Below are positions 1 to 5,180 of a stretch of 5,180 bases of DNA, piece after piece; within the stretch, counting starts at the first letter, position 1; each line of letters begins with the position of its first letter. This DNA comes from Paracoccaceae bacterium (GTDB lineage: Bacteria > Pseudomonadota > Alphaproteobacteria > Rhodobacterales > Rhodobacteraceae). Made by a program: the position numbers and the translations under genes. The stretch covers positions 1-5,180 of the forward strand of contig JABGTH010000335.1 of the NCBI GenBank assembly GCA_018647275.1. The letters are read 5' to 3'. Below the pieces are notes generated by a model. That model made no database searches. It was not told where the DNA came from and saw only the letters and a program-made list of their open reading frames with translations.

Positions 1-806
1 GAGGTCGTCACCCAACCCACGAGAGCTGTGATCGCCATCAACAGAACAATCAGCAATGGCACAGAGCGATAAGCATTCAACGTGGCAACGGTTGCCAACA
101 TTAATGCGCCAAAGAATGCGATCTGACCCCAAACAGCGGTATTGCTGTCCAGTTCTAACCCGCGTGCCTTGCGCTGTGTTTGCTTGCGCAAATTGAGCCA
201 TGCAAAGATTACGATACAGGTAATAGCCAACGCCCAGCCTAGGGCATCAGGCAAAAGCACCCGCGCAAAGCCGCGTACGAACGGATCGCTGACGTTCAGG
301 TTTCCGGTCGGTAGGATCTTTTGCATCAAGCCCTGAAAACCCAGCAGACCCGCCAGTGTCACAACAAAAGACGGGATGCCCACATAGGCGACCAGAATGC
401 CCTGAGCAGTGCCCATAATGATGCCAACGCCCATGACGATCAGGCAGGCAATGGGACCGGGCACTCCGGCCAGCACCAAAACGCCAAGGAGCGCGGCGCA
501 TACGCCAGCGGTCGCTGCCGCTGATAGATCAATATCGCCTAAAAGCAGCACAACAGTGATACCGACCGCTAAGGTCGCGATTACCGCTGATTGCATGAAT
601 AGGTTGTAGATATTACGCGGGCTCAAAAAGATGAACCGAATGCTTTCCGCATCCGCGTCTCCCCAATATTCCCACAGAGGAACCGCAAGGCCGAAGTAGG
701 CCCAAATCGCTGCAAGCGCCAATAGCACTGGAACGAAAGCGCCAAAACGGGTTTCGCGCATCATACGCAGTCGGTCGATAAACGAATATTTATGTTCAGG
801 CTGCAT
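1..806 (-). CDS. XylH-like sugar ABC transporter permease (3' end outside window)
   Basis: Inner-membrane permease of a carbohydrate ABC importer (BPD_transp_2 / XylH-RbsC superfamily). The reading frame is open from an ATG at 806 to the window edge, giving 268 residues with no stop, so the C-terminus is missing. Several hydrophobic segments are visible (about residues 22-43, 70-90, 95-115, 116-142, 145-160, 186-204, 228-244 and 248-266). Family-type motifs are LSPRNIYNL (61-69), DIDLSAAA (91-98) and IPSFVVTLAGLL (144-155). The segment KARGLELDSNTAVWG (213-227) followed by LNAYRSVP (243-250) matches my recollection of E. coli XylH (RRQALGLQSPASTAVVG, LNDYRGVP). XylH is about 390 residues, so some 120-140 residues probably lie beyond the window. 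The start overlaps the ATPase stop by 11 bases and has a GAGG Shine-Dalgarno six bases upstream (813-816), which indicates translational coupling. The transported sugar is inferred from family only. Confidence 0.9.
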   Translation of the reverse strand, partial: MQPEHKYSFIDRLRMMRETRFGAFVPVLLALAAIWAYFGLAVPLWEYWGDADAESIRFIFLSPRNIYNLFMQSAVIATLAVGITVVLLLGDIDLSAAATAGVCAALLGVLVLAGVPGPIACLIVMGVGIIMGTAQGILVAYVGIPSFVVTLAGLLGFQGLMQKILPTGNLNVSDPFVRGFARVLLPDALGWALAITCIVIFAWLNLRKQTQRKARGLELDSNTAVWGQIAFFGALMLATVATLNAYRSVPLLIVLLMAITALVGWVTT

Positions 807-1611
807 TTGTGGCCTCATCATCCAAGCCCCGGGTCATGGCGACGACAATTTCATCAGGGGTAGTGTCTGCCTTGTTCCACGTCGCGACGTTGCCACCGTG
901 CCTCAACACGCAAATGCGATCTGCAACTTCAAAGATGTCGCGCATGTTGTGAGAGATGTAGATGACCGCGTGGTTGGTATCGCGCAACCGTTTGACCACA
1001 TCGAGAACCTGCCGCGTTTGCGCCACGCCCAAGGCCGCCGTCGGCTCATCTAGCATCACGACCGATCCATCGGCGCCGACTGCGCGCGCAATCGCAATCG
1101 CCTGACGTTGACCACCAGACAGACCGCCGACCTTAGCGCGCACAGATTGCAGAGTGCGCACTTGCAAACGGTCAATCGCGTCCTGTGCTTTCACTTCCAT
1201 CTCAAGATCATCAAGCGGGCGCAGCATACGGGGTAAAAATGACCACCCCGATTTCACTGGCTCAGCGCCCAAAGACAAGTTCGCCGCGACATCCAAATTT
1301 TCACACAGCGCCAGATCTTGATAGACGATTTGGATTCCCAAAGAGCTTGCGTCATGAGGGGTATTCACAACCACTGGCGCTTCGTCGATAAAGAACTGAC
1401 CTTCATCGGATGCATGGGCTCCGGCAAGCACCTTCATCAAGGTGGACTTGCCCGCGCCATTGTCACCAACCAGCGCCATAACCTCTCCACGAGCGACTTC
1501 GAAATCGACACCGCGCAGGGCATGAACGCCACCAAATCGTTTGTGAATACCGCTCACCCGCAGGTGAGGGGGTGGGGCCGAAGGCCCCACCTTGTTTTCA
1601 TGTTTAGACAT
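796..1611 (-). CDS. Single-domain sugar ABC transporter ATP-binding protein
   Basis: Cytoplasmic ATPase (271 residues) that energises sugar import with the adjacent permease and binding protein. All ABC motifs are intact: Walker A GDNGAGKST (49-57), Q-loop glutamine Q98 in IVYQDL, signature LSGGQ (164-168), Walker B VVMLDEP (184-190) with catalytic E189, and H-loop H221 in YISHNM. The opening SGIHKRFGGVHALRGVDFEV is typical of the carbohydrate-uptake (CUT2) class. Ribose and xylose ATPases such as RbsA and XylG are usually fused double-domain proteins of about 500 residues; this one has a single domain and resembles the FrcA type of rhizobia and Rhodobacterales, so two copies should form the dimer. 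The first 18 residues, rich in Pro and charged residues, are a non-conserved extension. The start lies 11 bases after the binding-protein stop, with only a weak ribosome site (TTGGAA). The C-terminus overlaps the permease start by 11 bases. Family is certain, substrate is not. Confidence 0.94.
   Translation of the reverse strand: MSKHENKVGPSAPPPHLRVSGIHKRFGGVHALRGVDFEVARGEVMALVGDNGAGKSTLMKVLAGAHASDEGQFFIDEAPVVVNTPHDASSLGIQIVYQDLALCENLDVAANLSLGAEPVKSGWSFLPRMLRPLDDLEMEVKAQDAIDRLQVRTLQSVRAKVGGLSGGQRQAIAIARAVGADGSVVMLDEPTAALGVAQTRQVLDVVKRLRDTNHAVIYISHNMRDIFEVADRICVLRHGGNVATWNKADTTPDEIVVAMTRGLDDEATNAA
1571..1591 (-). promoter_or_regulatory. Strong GC hairpin in the 5' end of the ATPase gene
   Basis: In the mRNA, a 9-base arm GGTGGGGCC and its perfect complement GGCCCCACC flank a 3-base UUC loop. 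The stem covers codons 7-14 of the ATPase gene and begins about 32 bases after the stop codon of the binding-protein gene. No U-run follows, so it is not a standard Rho-independent terminator. In ABC operons, hairpins just after the binding-protein gene commonly protect the upstream message from 3' exonucleases or lower downstream expression, giving more binding protein than membrane complex. That role is inferred here. The pairing itself is directly visible. Confidence 0.4.
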
Positions 1612-1622
1612 TTGAATTCCAA

Positions 1623-2684
1623 TTACCGACAGAAAGTCGTTTCAGCTGCTTCGCCCTGACAGATCATCTCTTTGGTGATGGACGTGTCATTGGCGATCAC
1701 ATAGGCAACGCCGTCGACGCCGACTGCAGAGTAGGAACCGACAGGCACATAGGCCACTTCGGCACCAACACCATTGGTCACAGCGTTAGGTGCAAGGTCG
1801 GAAAAATCCTCCCCATTCACCAACCGAACGGCGACCTCTGCCGCAGCCGCAGCCATGTCTTCGAGCGGACGCCAGCCACATTGAGTCTGCTTGCCCAAGA
1901 GCATCAATTGTTGCGCCTGAACAGTGCAGTCCAGACCGGATACCGGAACGGTGCCTGCCATGCCCTGCTCTTCCATCGCGGCAATCGCAGCACCCGCGTT
2001 ACCGTCATTGGACGACACAACACCTTGAACATCGTTGTTCAGGATCGTCAGCGCCTGATCCATTGACCGACGTGCAATGGCTGGATCCCAGCCTTCGGTC
2101 CAGTTTTCATAGCCCATGACCCGTGCACCACTTTCATAAAGCGGGGTCAACGCGCGCAACTGGCCATTGTGGATCACAGCGGCGTTGGGATCAGTGGGCG
2201 AGCCTTTGAGCATCACCAACGTGTCCCCATCAGCGGTGTTGTTGATCACATGCATCGCCTGATCATAGCCCATGCCTTCCAGATCGGCCTGAACCCAGAA
2301 CGTGGTGTTGGCAGAATTGATCATCCGGTCATAGGCAATCGTTGGGATGCCTTCTTCGGCAGCATTATCCGCGATGATGGCAGAGCTTTCGCCGTCAATT
2401 GGGATCACAACAAGGACTTTGGCACCCTGTGTGAGCGCCTGTTCCGCCTGACGCTGCTGCACGGATGTGTCGTTGTTGGCATTGAATACCTCGACTTTCA
2501 CGTTCGGCGCGATCTGCGCCATCGTGCGCACAAATGCCGCGGCATCTTGGCTTTCCCATCGTGGGTTCACGTTCTCGGGCAACAAAAGCGCCACCATGTC
2601 CTCGGCAGCCACTGACTGGGCTGCGACACCTGCACTGACCATCATGGTCGTCGCAAGTAGACCTTTCTTCATTGTAGAAAACAT
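1623..2684 (-). CDS. XylF-like periplasmic sugar-binding protein of an ABC importer
   Basis: Periplasmic solute-binding protein (353 residues, Peripla_BP_4 / XylF type) that captures a sugar and delivers it to the ABC permease. The N-terminus is a signal peptide: KKGLL, a hydrophobic core, then SVAA|ED with probable cleavage after A27. Motifs shared with my memory of E. coli XylF, in order: NPRWESQD (R42), IPIDGE, AYDRMIN (D119, R120), GSPTDPNA (161-168), EGWDPAIARRSMDQALT (W199), SSNDGNAGAAI (N226) and VSGLD (D252). These are positions where XylF contacts the sugar, so a pentose-type ligand is plausible. The lysine of the XylF YKP motif appears here as arginine (WRP, R272). Four cysteines (253, 269, 342, 352) lie in the C-terminal third, two in a tail longer than that of E. 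coli XylF. The ATG at 2684 is chosen because GAGGAG sits six bases upstream; the internal Met5 has no such site. The ATPase gene follows after 11 bases. Confidence 0.93.
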   Translation of the reverse strand: MFSTMKKGLLATTMMVSAGVAAQSVAAEDMVALLLPENVNPRWESQDAAAFVRTMAQIAPNVKVEVFNANNDTSVQQRQAEQALTQGAKVLVVIPIDGESSAIIADNAAEEGIPTIAYDRMINSANTTFWVQADLEGMGYDQAMHVINNTADGDTLVMLKGSPTDPNAAVIHNGQLRALTPLYESGARVMGYENWTEGWDPAIARRSMDQALTILNNDVQGVVSSNDGNAGAAIAAMEEQGMAGTVPVSGLDCTVQAQQLMLLGKQTQCGWRPLEDMAAAAAEVAVRLVNGEDFSDLAPNAVTNGVGAEVAYVPVGSYSAVGVDGVAYVIANDTSITKEMICQGEAAETTFCR

Positions 2685-2690
2685 CTTATA

Positions 2691-2696
2691 CTCCTC
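2691..2696 (-). promoter_or_regulatory. Shine-Dalgarno GAGGAG of the binding-protein gene
   Basis: Minus-strand GAGGAG followed by TATAAG and then ATG at 2684. It is the strongest ribosome site in the window. It decides between the ATG at 2684 and the in-frame ATG at 2672, and fits high expression of a binding protein. Confidence 0.75.
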
Positions 2697-2733
2697 GTTG
2701 ATGTTTCAGCGCCTGCAAGGGCACTGTTTCGTC

Positions 2734-2829
2734 TGGTGGTTTTCCCGAAATTTCGGGCTGGATCAGGTAGTACGGCGTTGATTGAATCCGGTGCCGTGCT
2801 ACCACCACTAACTTGCGCACCACTGCAAG
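2734..2829 (-). promoter_or_regulatory. Structured leader between regulator and binding-protein genes
   Basis: The 170-base spacer between the regulator stop (2855) and the binding-protein start (2684) is dense in symmetry. It holds a perfect 14-base palindrome CCCGAAATTTCGGG (2744-2757). It also holds an 11-base inverted repeat with one mismatch (GGTAGTACGGC at 2766-2776 against GCCGTGCTACC at 2793-2803). A 7-base pair TGGTGGT (2734-2740) / ACCACCA (2801-2807) shares bases 2801-2803 with that stem. A small stem CTTGC/GCAAG lies at 2812-2829, and CACCACT occurs twice 15 bases apart (2803-2809 and 2818-2824). No good sigma-70 promoter and no hairpin plus U-run was seen. These may be operator sites, an RNA leader, or a processing point separating regulator and transporter messages. 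The role is inferred. Confidence 0.35.
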
Positions 2830-2854
2830 CGGGTGGAAACTGTTGAGGCCATGG

Positions 2855-3631
2855 TTAGTCCGTTCGTGACTCCCCATTGCTGATGACCCCACCCTCGGTC
2901 TCCCCTAGGGCGCTTTCCAACCTCTGGCTGGTGTCACTCAGGTGGTCATTCATCATCTTTTCTGCCAGCGTATAGTCCCGCGCTTTGATCGCATCCAAGA
3001 CTTTGCGGTGGAATGGAATCGAACTTGCGTTTTCGCGGGGGTCGCGGTTGGTCAGGCGGATCGAACTTAGCAACGCCGAAAAAATCACCCCTTCCATCGA
3101 CAGCAGGATCTCGTTGTTGGCGGCCCGCAAAATAGCGCGGTGAAACAGGGCGTCGGCCACCACAAAATCTTCGATAGAGTGAGATTCGTCTTCCATGCGA
3201 ATTTGTGCGGCTTCGATGTCTGCATGCTGCGCATCTGTGCCGTGCTGTGCGGCCCAGCCAGCGGCCTTGGGTTCCATCATCTGGCGCATATCCAGCAATT
3301 GGCGCAAAAACGCAGGCTTTGGATCGACGGACAGGTGCCACGCTAAAACGTCATCATCCAATAGCGCCCAACTGGCGCGACGCCGCACCCGTGTGCCGCT
3401 TCCGCGCTTCACCTCCAAAAGCCCTTTGCTGACCAGCAGCTTCACGCCCTCGCGGATTACGGATTTACTGACACCAAAGCGTTGGGACAGCTTCCCCTCA
3501 TCTTCAATCAGCGCATCTTCTTTGTAGTGACCCGCAACAATGCGCCGTCCCAACTCCCTTGAAACTTGCATAGCAAGTCCCGGAGCAACCCCGTTCGCAT
3601 CTTTCAGATCGTAGTACAGCATTTCATTCAT
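2855..3631 (-). CDS. GntR-family transcriptional regulator, FadR/FCD subfamily
   Basis: DNA-binding regulator (258 residues) expected to control the adjacent sugar-uptake genes. The N-terminal winged helix-turn-helix spans about residues 15-85: LGRRIVAGHYKEDALI, then LSQRFGVSKSVIREGVKLL (recognition helix) and LLEVKRGSGTRVRRR (wing). The C-terminal helical FCD ligand domain spans about 100-240 and contains likely metal/ligand residues D160, H164 (VADALFHRAI), H208 (IPFHRKVLDAI) and H230 (MMNDHL). FCD regulators often sense sugar acids or other carboxylates and are released from DNA by them. It is the first gene of the operon, 170 bases before the binding-protein gene. The only in-frame starts are ATG 3631 and ATG 3622, because an in-frame stop (TAA, 3643-3641) lies just upstream; neither has a Shine-Dalgarno, so 3631 is a provisional choice. 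The perfect inverted repeat at 3636-3664 suggests autoregulation. The effector is unknown. Confidence 0.92.
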   Translation of the reverse strand: MNEMLYYDLKDANGVAPGLAMQVSRELGRRIVAGHYKEDALIEDEGKLSQRFGVSKSVIREGVKLLVSKGLLEVKRGSGTRVRRRASWALLDDDVLAWHLSVDPKPAFLRQLLDMRQMMEPKAAGWAAQHGTDAQHADIEAAQIRMEDESHSIEDFVVADALFHRAILRAANNEILLSMEGVIFSALLSSIRLTNRDPRENASSIPFHRKVLDAIKARDYTLAEKMMNDHLSDTSQRLESALGETEGGVISNGESRTD

Positions 3632-3635
3632 TCGA

Positions 3636-3664
3636 ACATATTAAACATCATATGTTTAATATGT
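3636..3664. promoter_or_regulatory. Perfect 13-3-13 palindrome, probable GntR operator
   Basis: ACATATTAAACAT, a CAT spacer, then ATGTTTAATATGT: both 13-base arms are exactly complementary. The element ends four bases before the regulator's ATG (3631) and overlaps the likely -10 region of its promoter. Dimeric GntR/FCD proteins bind short palindromes near their own genes, so this is the best candidate operator for autorepression. As RNA it would fold into a hairpin next to the start codon. The symmetry is seen; the binding protein is inferred. Confidence 0.6.
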
Positions 3665-3683
3665 CTAGATGTGATATTCTCAA
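3656..3683 (-). promoter_or_regulatory. Possible sigma-70 promoter of the regulator gene
   Basis: Minus-strand TTGAGA (3683-3678; 5 of 6 to TTGACA), 16 bases, then TATTAA (3661-3656; 4 of 6 to TATAAT). Transcription would start near 3649, giving a leader of only about 18 bases. The -10 lies inside the right arm of the palindrome, so a bound repressor would block it. Moderate match in an AT-rich stretch, hence low confidence. Confidence 0.35.
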
Positions 3684-4078
3684 ATCGATGGACCAGAACG
3701 AAATTGTCAAATGGCACATAACATTCTGAAGACGTTAAGATTATCTAGATTGGCACTCAGACTGAGCGACAATTCGAAGAACGCCGAATTCGAACTACAT
3801 TACAAAAATGATGCGGTGTGCCCCGATCCTTTGTGATTCTTCGACGCCGAACGGCGAATTTCTATGATCAAGAATACTGCGCAATTTGTACTCGTAGAAC
3901 CACACCAAATGGCAGAAAGGCGCTGCTTGCGGACACTGGTGCAAACGCAGCGAACGGCCGCAAAGTCCGCATAGCAGACATTTACGTCTTCAGCCGCGAA
4001 GGTCAGCTTTGTAATATTTTATCATTTAAGCAGTGATCTATTGATGTGAACGGTTATCAGCAATGTCAGGCGGAGGAA
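3665..4078. other. Gene-free spacer between island-like genes and sugar operon
   Basis: No convincing coding region, tRNA or terminator is visible. The longest plus-strand frame (3818-4036, 72 codons) begins with GTG, has no ribosome site and resembles no family I know. The left part is AT-rich, with a direct repeat AATTCGAA (3771-3778, 3787-3794), CTCAG-A-CTGAG (3756-3766), an inverted pair TCGAAGAA/TTCTTCGA (3774-3781, 3837-3844) and CGCCG-AA-CGGCG (3845-3856). The part from about 3911 to 3980 is GC-richer. It should contain the 3' untranslated region of the ProX message and the regulator promoter. Confidence 0.5.
3921..3971. repeat. Overlapping inverted repeats in the spacer
   Basis: CGCTGC (3921-3926) pairs with GCAGCG (3947-3952). 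TTGCGG (3927-3932) pairs with CCGCAA (3958-3963), and TGCGGAC (3928-3934) pairs with GTCCGCA (3965-3971). The last two share bases and are therefore alternatives. The stretch has the flavour of short non-coding fragments I recall scattered between genes in Rhodobacterales genomes, but I cannot confirm a repeat family here. Confidence 0.3.
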
Positions 4079-4627
4079 TTACTCTAAATCTACCCAAACA
4101 GGGTCTACTTTGATTTTTTCAAAGAACGCCTGCAAGCCTTCTAACGTGATGCCCAATGTACGATCATTAACTAAAGGGTGCACATAGATCTGCTGGCAGC
4201 TTTTTAATCCACTATCAATGAACAACTGAACTCCCGTTTCAACACCATTAATCATGGCAAGCGGTGTGACAGCCCCAGGGCGAACACCTAGGTTTTCCAT
4301 CAGGCGCTCGGCAGAGCCAAAAGAAAGCCGCCCAGTTCCCAGTTTCGTATTCAGAGTTTTGAGATCTATCTTTCTATCCTGCTCGGCGACTAAAAGCACA
4401 TTGCGCTTTTTATTATCGCGCAAATAGAGATTTTTAATATGACCTCCACCCTGTTCTGAAGATAAGAATTGCCCTTGAACCTTCTTGGAATCTTCGACGG
4501 TCCTTAGAGGCACATGATCAACGCGTGTGTACGCAATCCCCCAATTATCCAGCTGTTCCATTATCACATCTGATGAGATTGGAAGGCTGTGTTGGTATTT
4601 AGATGAGGCATCAACCGTGTCGTTCAT
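4079..4627 (-). CDS. YbaK/ProX-family aminoacyl-tRNA deacylase (Pro-tRNA editing type)
   Basis: Cytoplasmic editing enzyme of 182 residues, a free-standing relative of the prolyl-tRNA synthetase insertion domain. Family members (YbaK, ProX/ProXp-ala, PrdX) hydrolyse wrongly charged tRNA, such as Ala-tRNA(Pro) or Cys-tRNA(Pro). The sequence fits the ProX/PrdX branch: IAYTRVDHVPLRTVEDS (31-47); GGGHIKNLYLRDNKKR (60-75), where K65 is the probable catalytic lysine; RLSFGSAERLMENLGVRPGAVTPLA (100-124); and a C-terminal YVHPLVNDRTLGI (148-160). The roughly 15-residue N-terminal extension is not conserved in my memory of the family. The ATG at 4627 overlaps the integrase stop as ATGA and has AAAGG seven bases upstream, so translation is probably coupled. 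Base composition is AT-richer than the sugar operon. Which mischarged tRNA it edits cannot be told from the sequence. Confidence 0.88.
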   Translation of the reverse strand: MNDTVDASSKYQHSLPISSDVIMEQLDNWGIAYTRVDHVPLRTVEDSKKVQGQFLSSEQGGGHIKNLYLRDNKKRNVLLVAEQDRKIDLKTLNTKLGTGRLSFGSAERLMENLGVRPGAVTPLAMINGVETGVQLFIDSGLKSCQQIYVHPLVNDRTLGITLEGLQAFFEKIKVDPVWVDLE

Positions 4628-5180
4628 TTTAAAGCCTTTTCCTGATACTCGGCTCTGCTGAGTTCATATCGTTTGCCCGTGAGCATGTCTTTCTTAAGCC
4701 TTGGTGTGAGATGACTGTAGTGGCGTTCAATCATGCCAATGCTTGTGCCCATCTGTATGGCTAAGGCGTGAATATCCATTCCATCGTTTATCAAACCGAA
4801 TGTCGCGTAAGTATGGCGCAGGCTGTACAGTGTTCTGTTGAGACCTGTGCGTGGGCATTTAATCAGCTTGCTCTCTTTCATGAATGCACGGAAGGTCTGG
4901 TGTATGTTCTTGCTCACTGTTCCATCGGGCAGTCTAAATACCGGCAGATCTACGCGCTCTTTCAGCAACTGCTCGAAGCTCATGTGATTGAGGTCTTCTG
5001 CCCGCTCATGAATACGCTTGAGGTAATTGATGGTTCCGCTGCGGCAGATGATATCCCGCCTGCCCGTTTTCCCTCTCACACTCATTTCAAGGTATTGAAG
5101 ATCATTTTCCTCAAACAGCGTGATGTGTTTCCAGTTTAGGTTAAGTGCTTCAGTCCCATGGCGCATACCCGTGTTAGCCA
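4624..5180 (-). CDS. Tyrosine recombinase / phage integrase, C-terminal catalytic part
   Basis: Site-specific recombinase that cuts and joins DNA through a tyrosine, usually integrating phages or genomic islands. The frame is open through the right window edge (ANTG precedes the Met at 5166, forming ANTGMRHGTEALNLNW), so the N-terminal arm-binding and core-binding domains lie outside and the internal ATG at 5166 is not the true start. Numbering from that Met, the catalytic set is R2 (GMRHGTE), K33 (RGKTGRR), R117 in LYSLRHTYAT, and nucleophile Y150 in IERHYSHL. The first His of the usual HxxR motif is Tyr (Y114), and the usual His of the LGHSS motif is Thr (QMGTSIGMIERHY). Both changes together mark a known integrase branch, so the enzyme is probably active. 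The C-terminus is complete, and its stop overlaps the ProX start. Base use is AT-richer than in the sugar genes. Confidence 0.92.
   Translation of the reverse strand, partial: ANTGMRHGTEALNLNWKHITLFEENDLQYLEMSVRGKTGRRDIICRSGTINYLKRIHERAEDLNHMSFEQLLKERVDLPVFRLPDGTVSKNIHQTFRAFMKESKLIKCPRTGLNRTLYSLRHTYATFGLINDGMDIHALAIQMGTSIGMIERHYSHLTPRLKKDMLTGKRYELSRAEYQEKALK

Noticed and set aside
247..501. 84-codon minus-strand frame
   Set aside because: Out-of-frame shadow inside the permease gene, whose own frame is open throughout and shows permease motifs.
2169..2615. 148-codon plus-strand frame
   Set aside because: It lies wholly antisense to the well-supported sugar-binding protein gene and has no family resemblance.
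2744..2757. CCCGAAATTTCGGG as a Rho-independent terminator for the regulator
   Set aside because: On the minus strand it is followed by an A-run, not a U-run, and the stem is only about five pairs once a loop is allowed.
3705..3710. Consensus -35 hexamer TTGACA on the minus strand
   Set aside because: No acceptable -10 hexamer lies 16-18 bases downstream; the TTGAGA/TATTAA pair nearer the gene is better.
3787..3795. GTTCGAAT on the minus strand as a tRNA T-loop or attachment core
   Set aside because: The flanking five-base stems do not pair and no other tRNA arms are present.
3818..4036. 72-codon plus-strand frame as a small gene
   Set aside because: GTG start, no ribosome site, no recognisable family, and it runs across several inverted repeats; more likely a chance frame in a spacer.
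4624..5166. Integrase read as a complete 180-residue gene starting at 5166
   Set aside because: The frame continues upstream as ANTG into the typical ANTGMR motif and stays open to the window edge, so the ATG is internal.

Overview
The window looks like a chromosomal segment of an alphaproteobacterium, most likely of the Rhodobacterales (Roseobacter-like). This rests on protein style, GC-rich codons in the transport genes and gene organisation; no marker gene confirms it. All recognisable genes are on the minus strand, so the window is best read from its right end to its left end.

Right end (4079-5180): the C-terminal part of a tyrosine recombinase/phage-type integrase runs in from beyond the window. 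Its stop codon overlaps, as ATGA, the start of a YbaK/ProX-family aminoacyl-tRNA deacylase (a Pro-tRNA editing type). This pair is visibly more AT-rich than the transport genes. It looks like the edge of an integrated element or genomic island that carries, or has joined to, a translation quality-control gene.

Middle (3632-4078): about 450 bases without a convincing gene. Its left edge holds a perfect 13-3-13 inverted repeat (3636-3664) four bases in front of the regulator gene, overlapping a possible sigma-70 promoter. The rest holds small inverted and direct repeats but no tRNA or clear attachment site.

Left part (1-3631): a four-gene sugar-uptake operon in the order GntR/FCD-family regulator, periplasmic sugar-binding protein (XylF-like), single-domain ABC ATPase, and XylH-like permease. 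The permease is cut by the window start and is easily missed because its stop codon lies outside. The gaps are 170 bases (regulator to binding protein), 11 bases (binding protein to ATPase) and an 11-base overlap (ATPase to permease), so the last three are clearly co-transcribed. The binding protein delivers a sugar (pentose-like by family resemblance; substrate not proven) to the permease, the ATPase powers import, and the regulator probably senses the sugar or a catabolite and controls its own promoter and perhaps the operon. Two likely RNA-level control points are a structured regulator-to-binding-protein spacer and a strong hairpin in the first codons of the ATPase gene.

No CRISPR array, rRNA, tRNA, insertion sequence or convincing Rho-independent terminator was found. 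I see no plainly new system. The most distinctive points are the integrase/ProX translational overlap and the perfect palindrome at the regulator.
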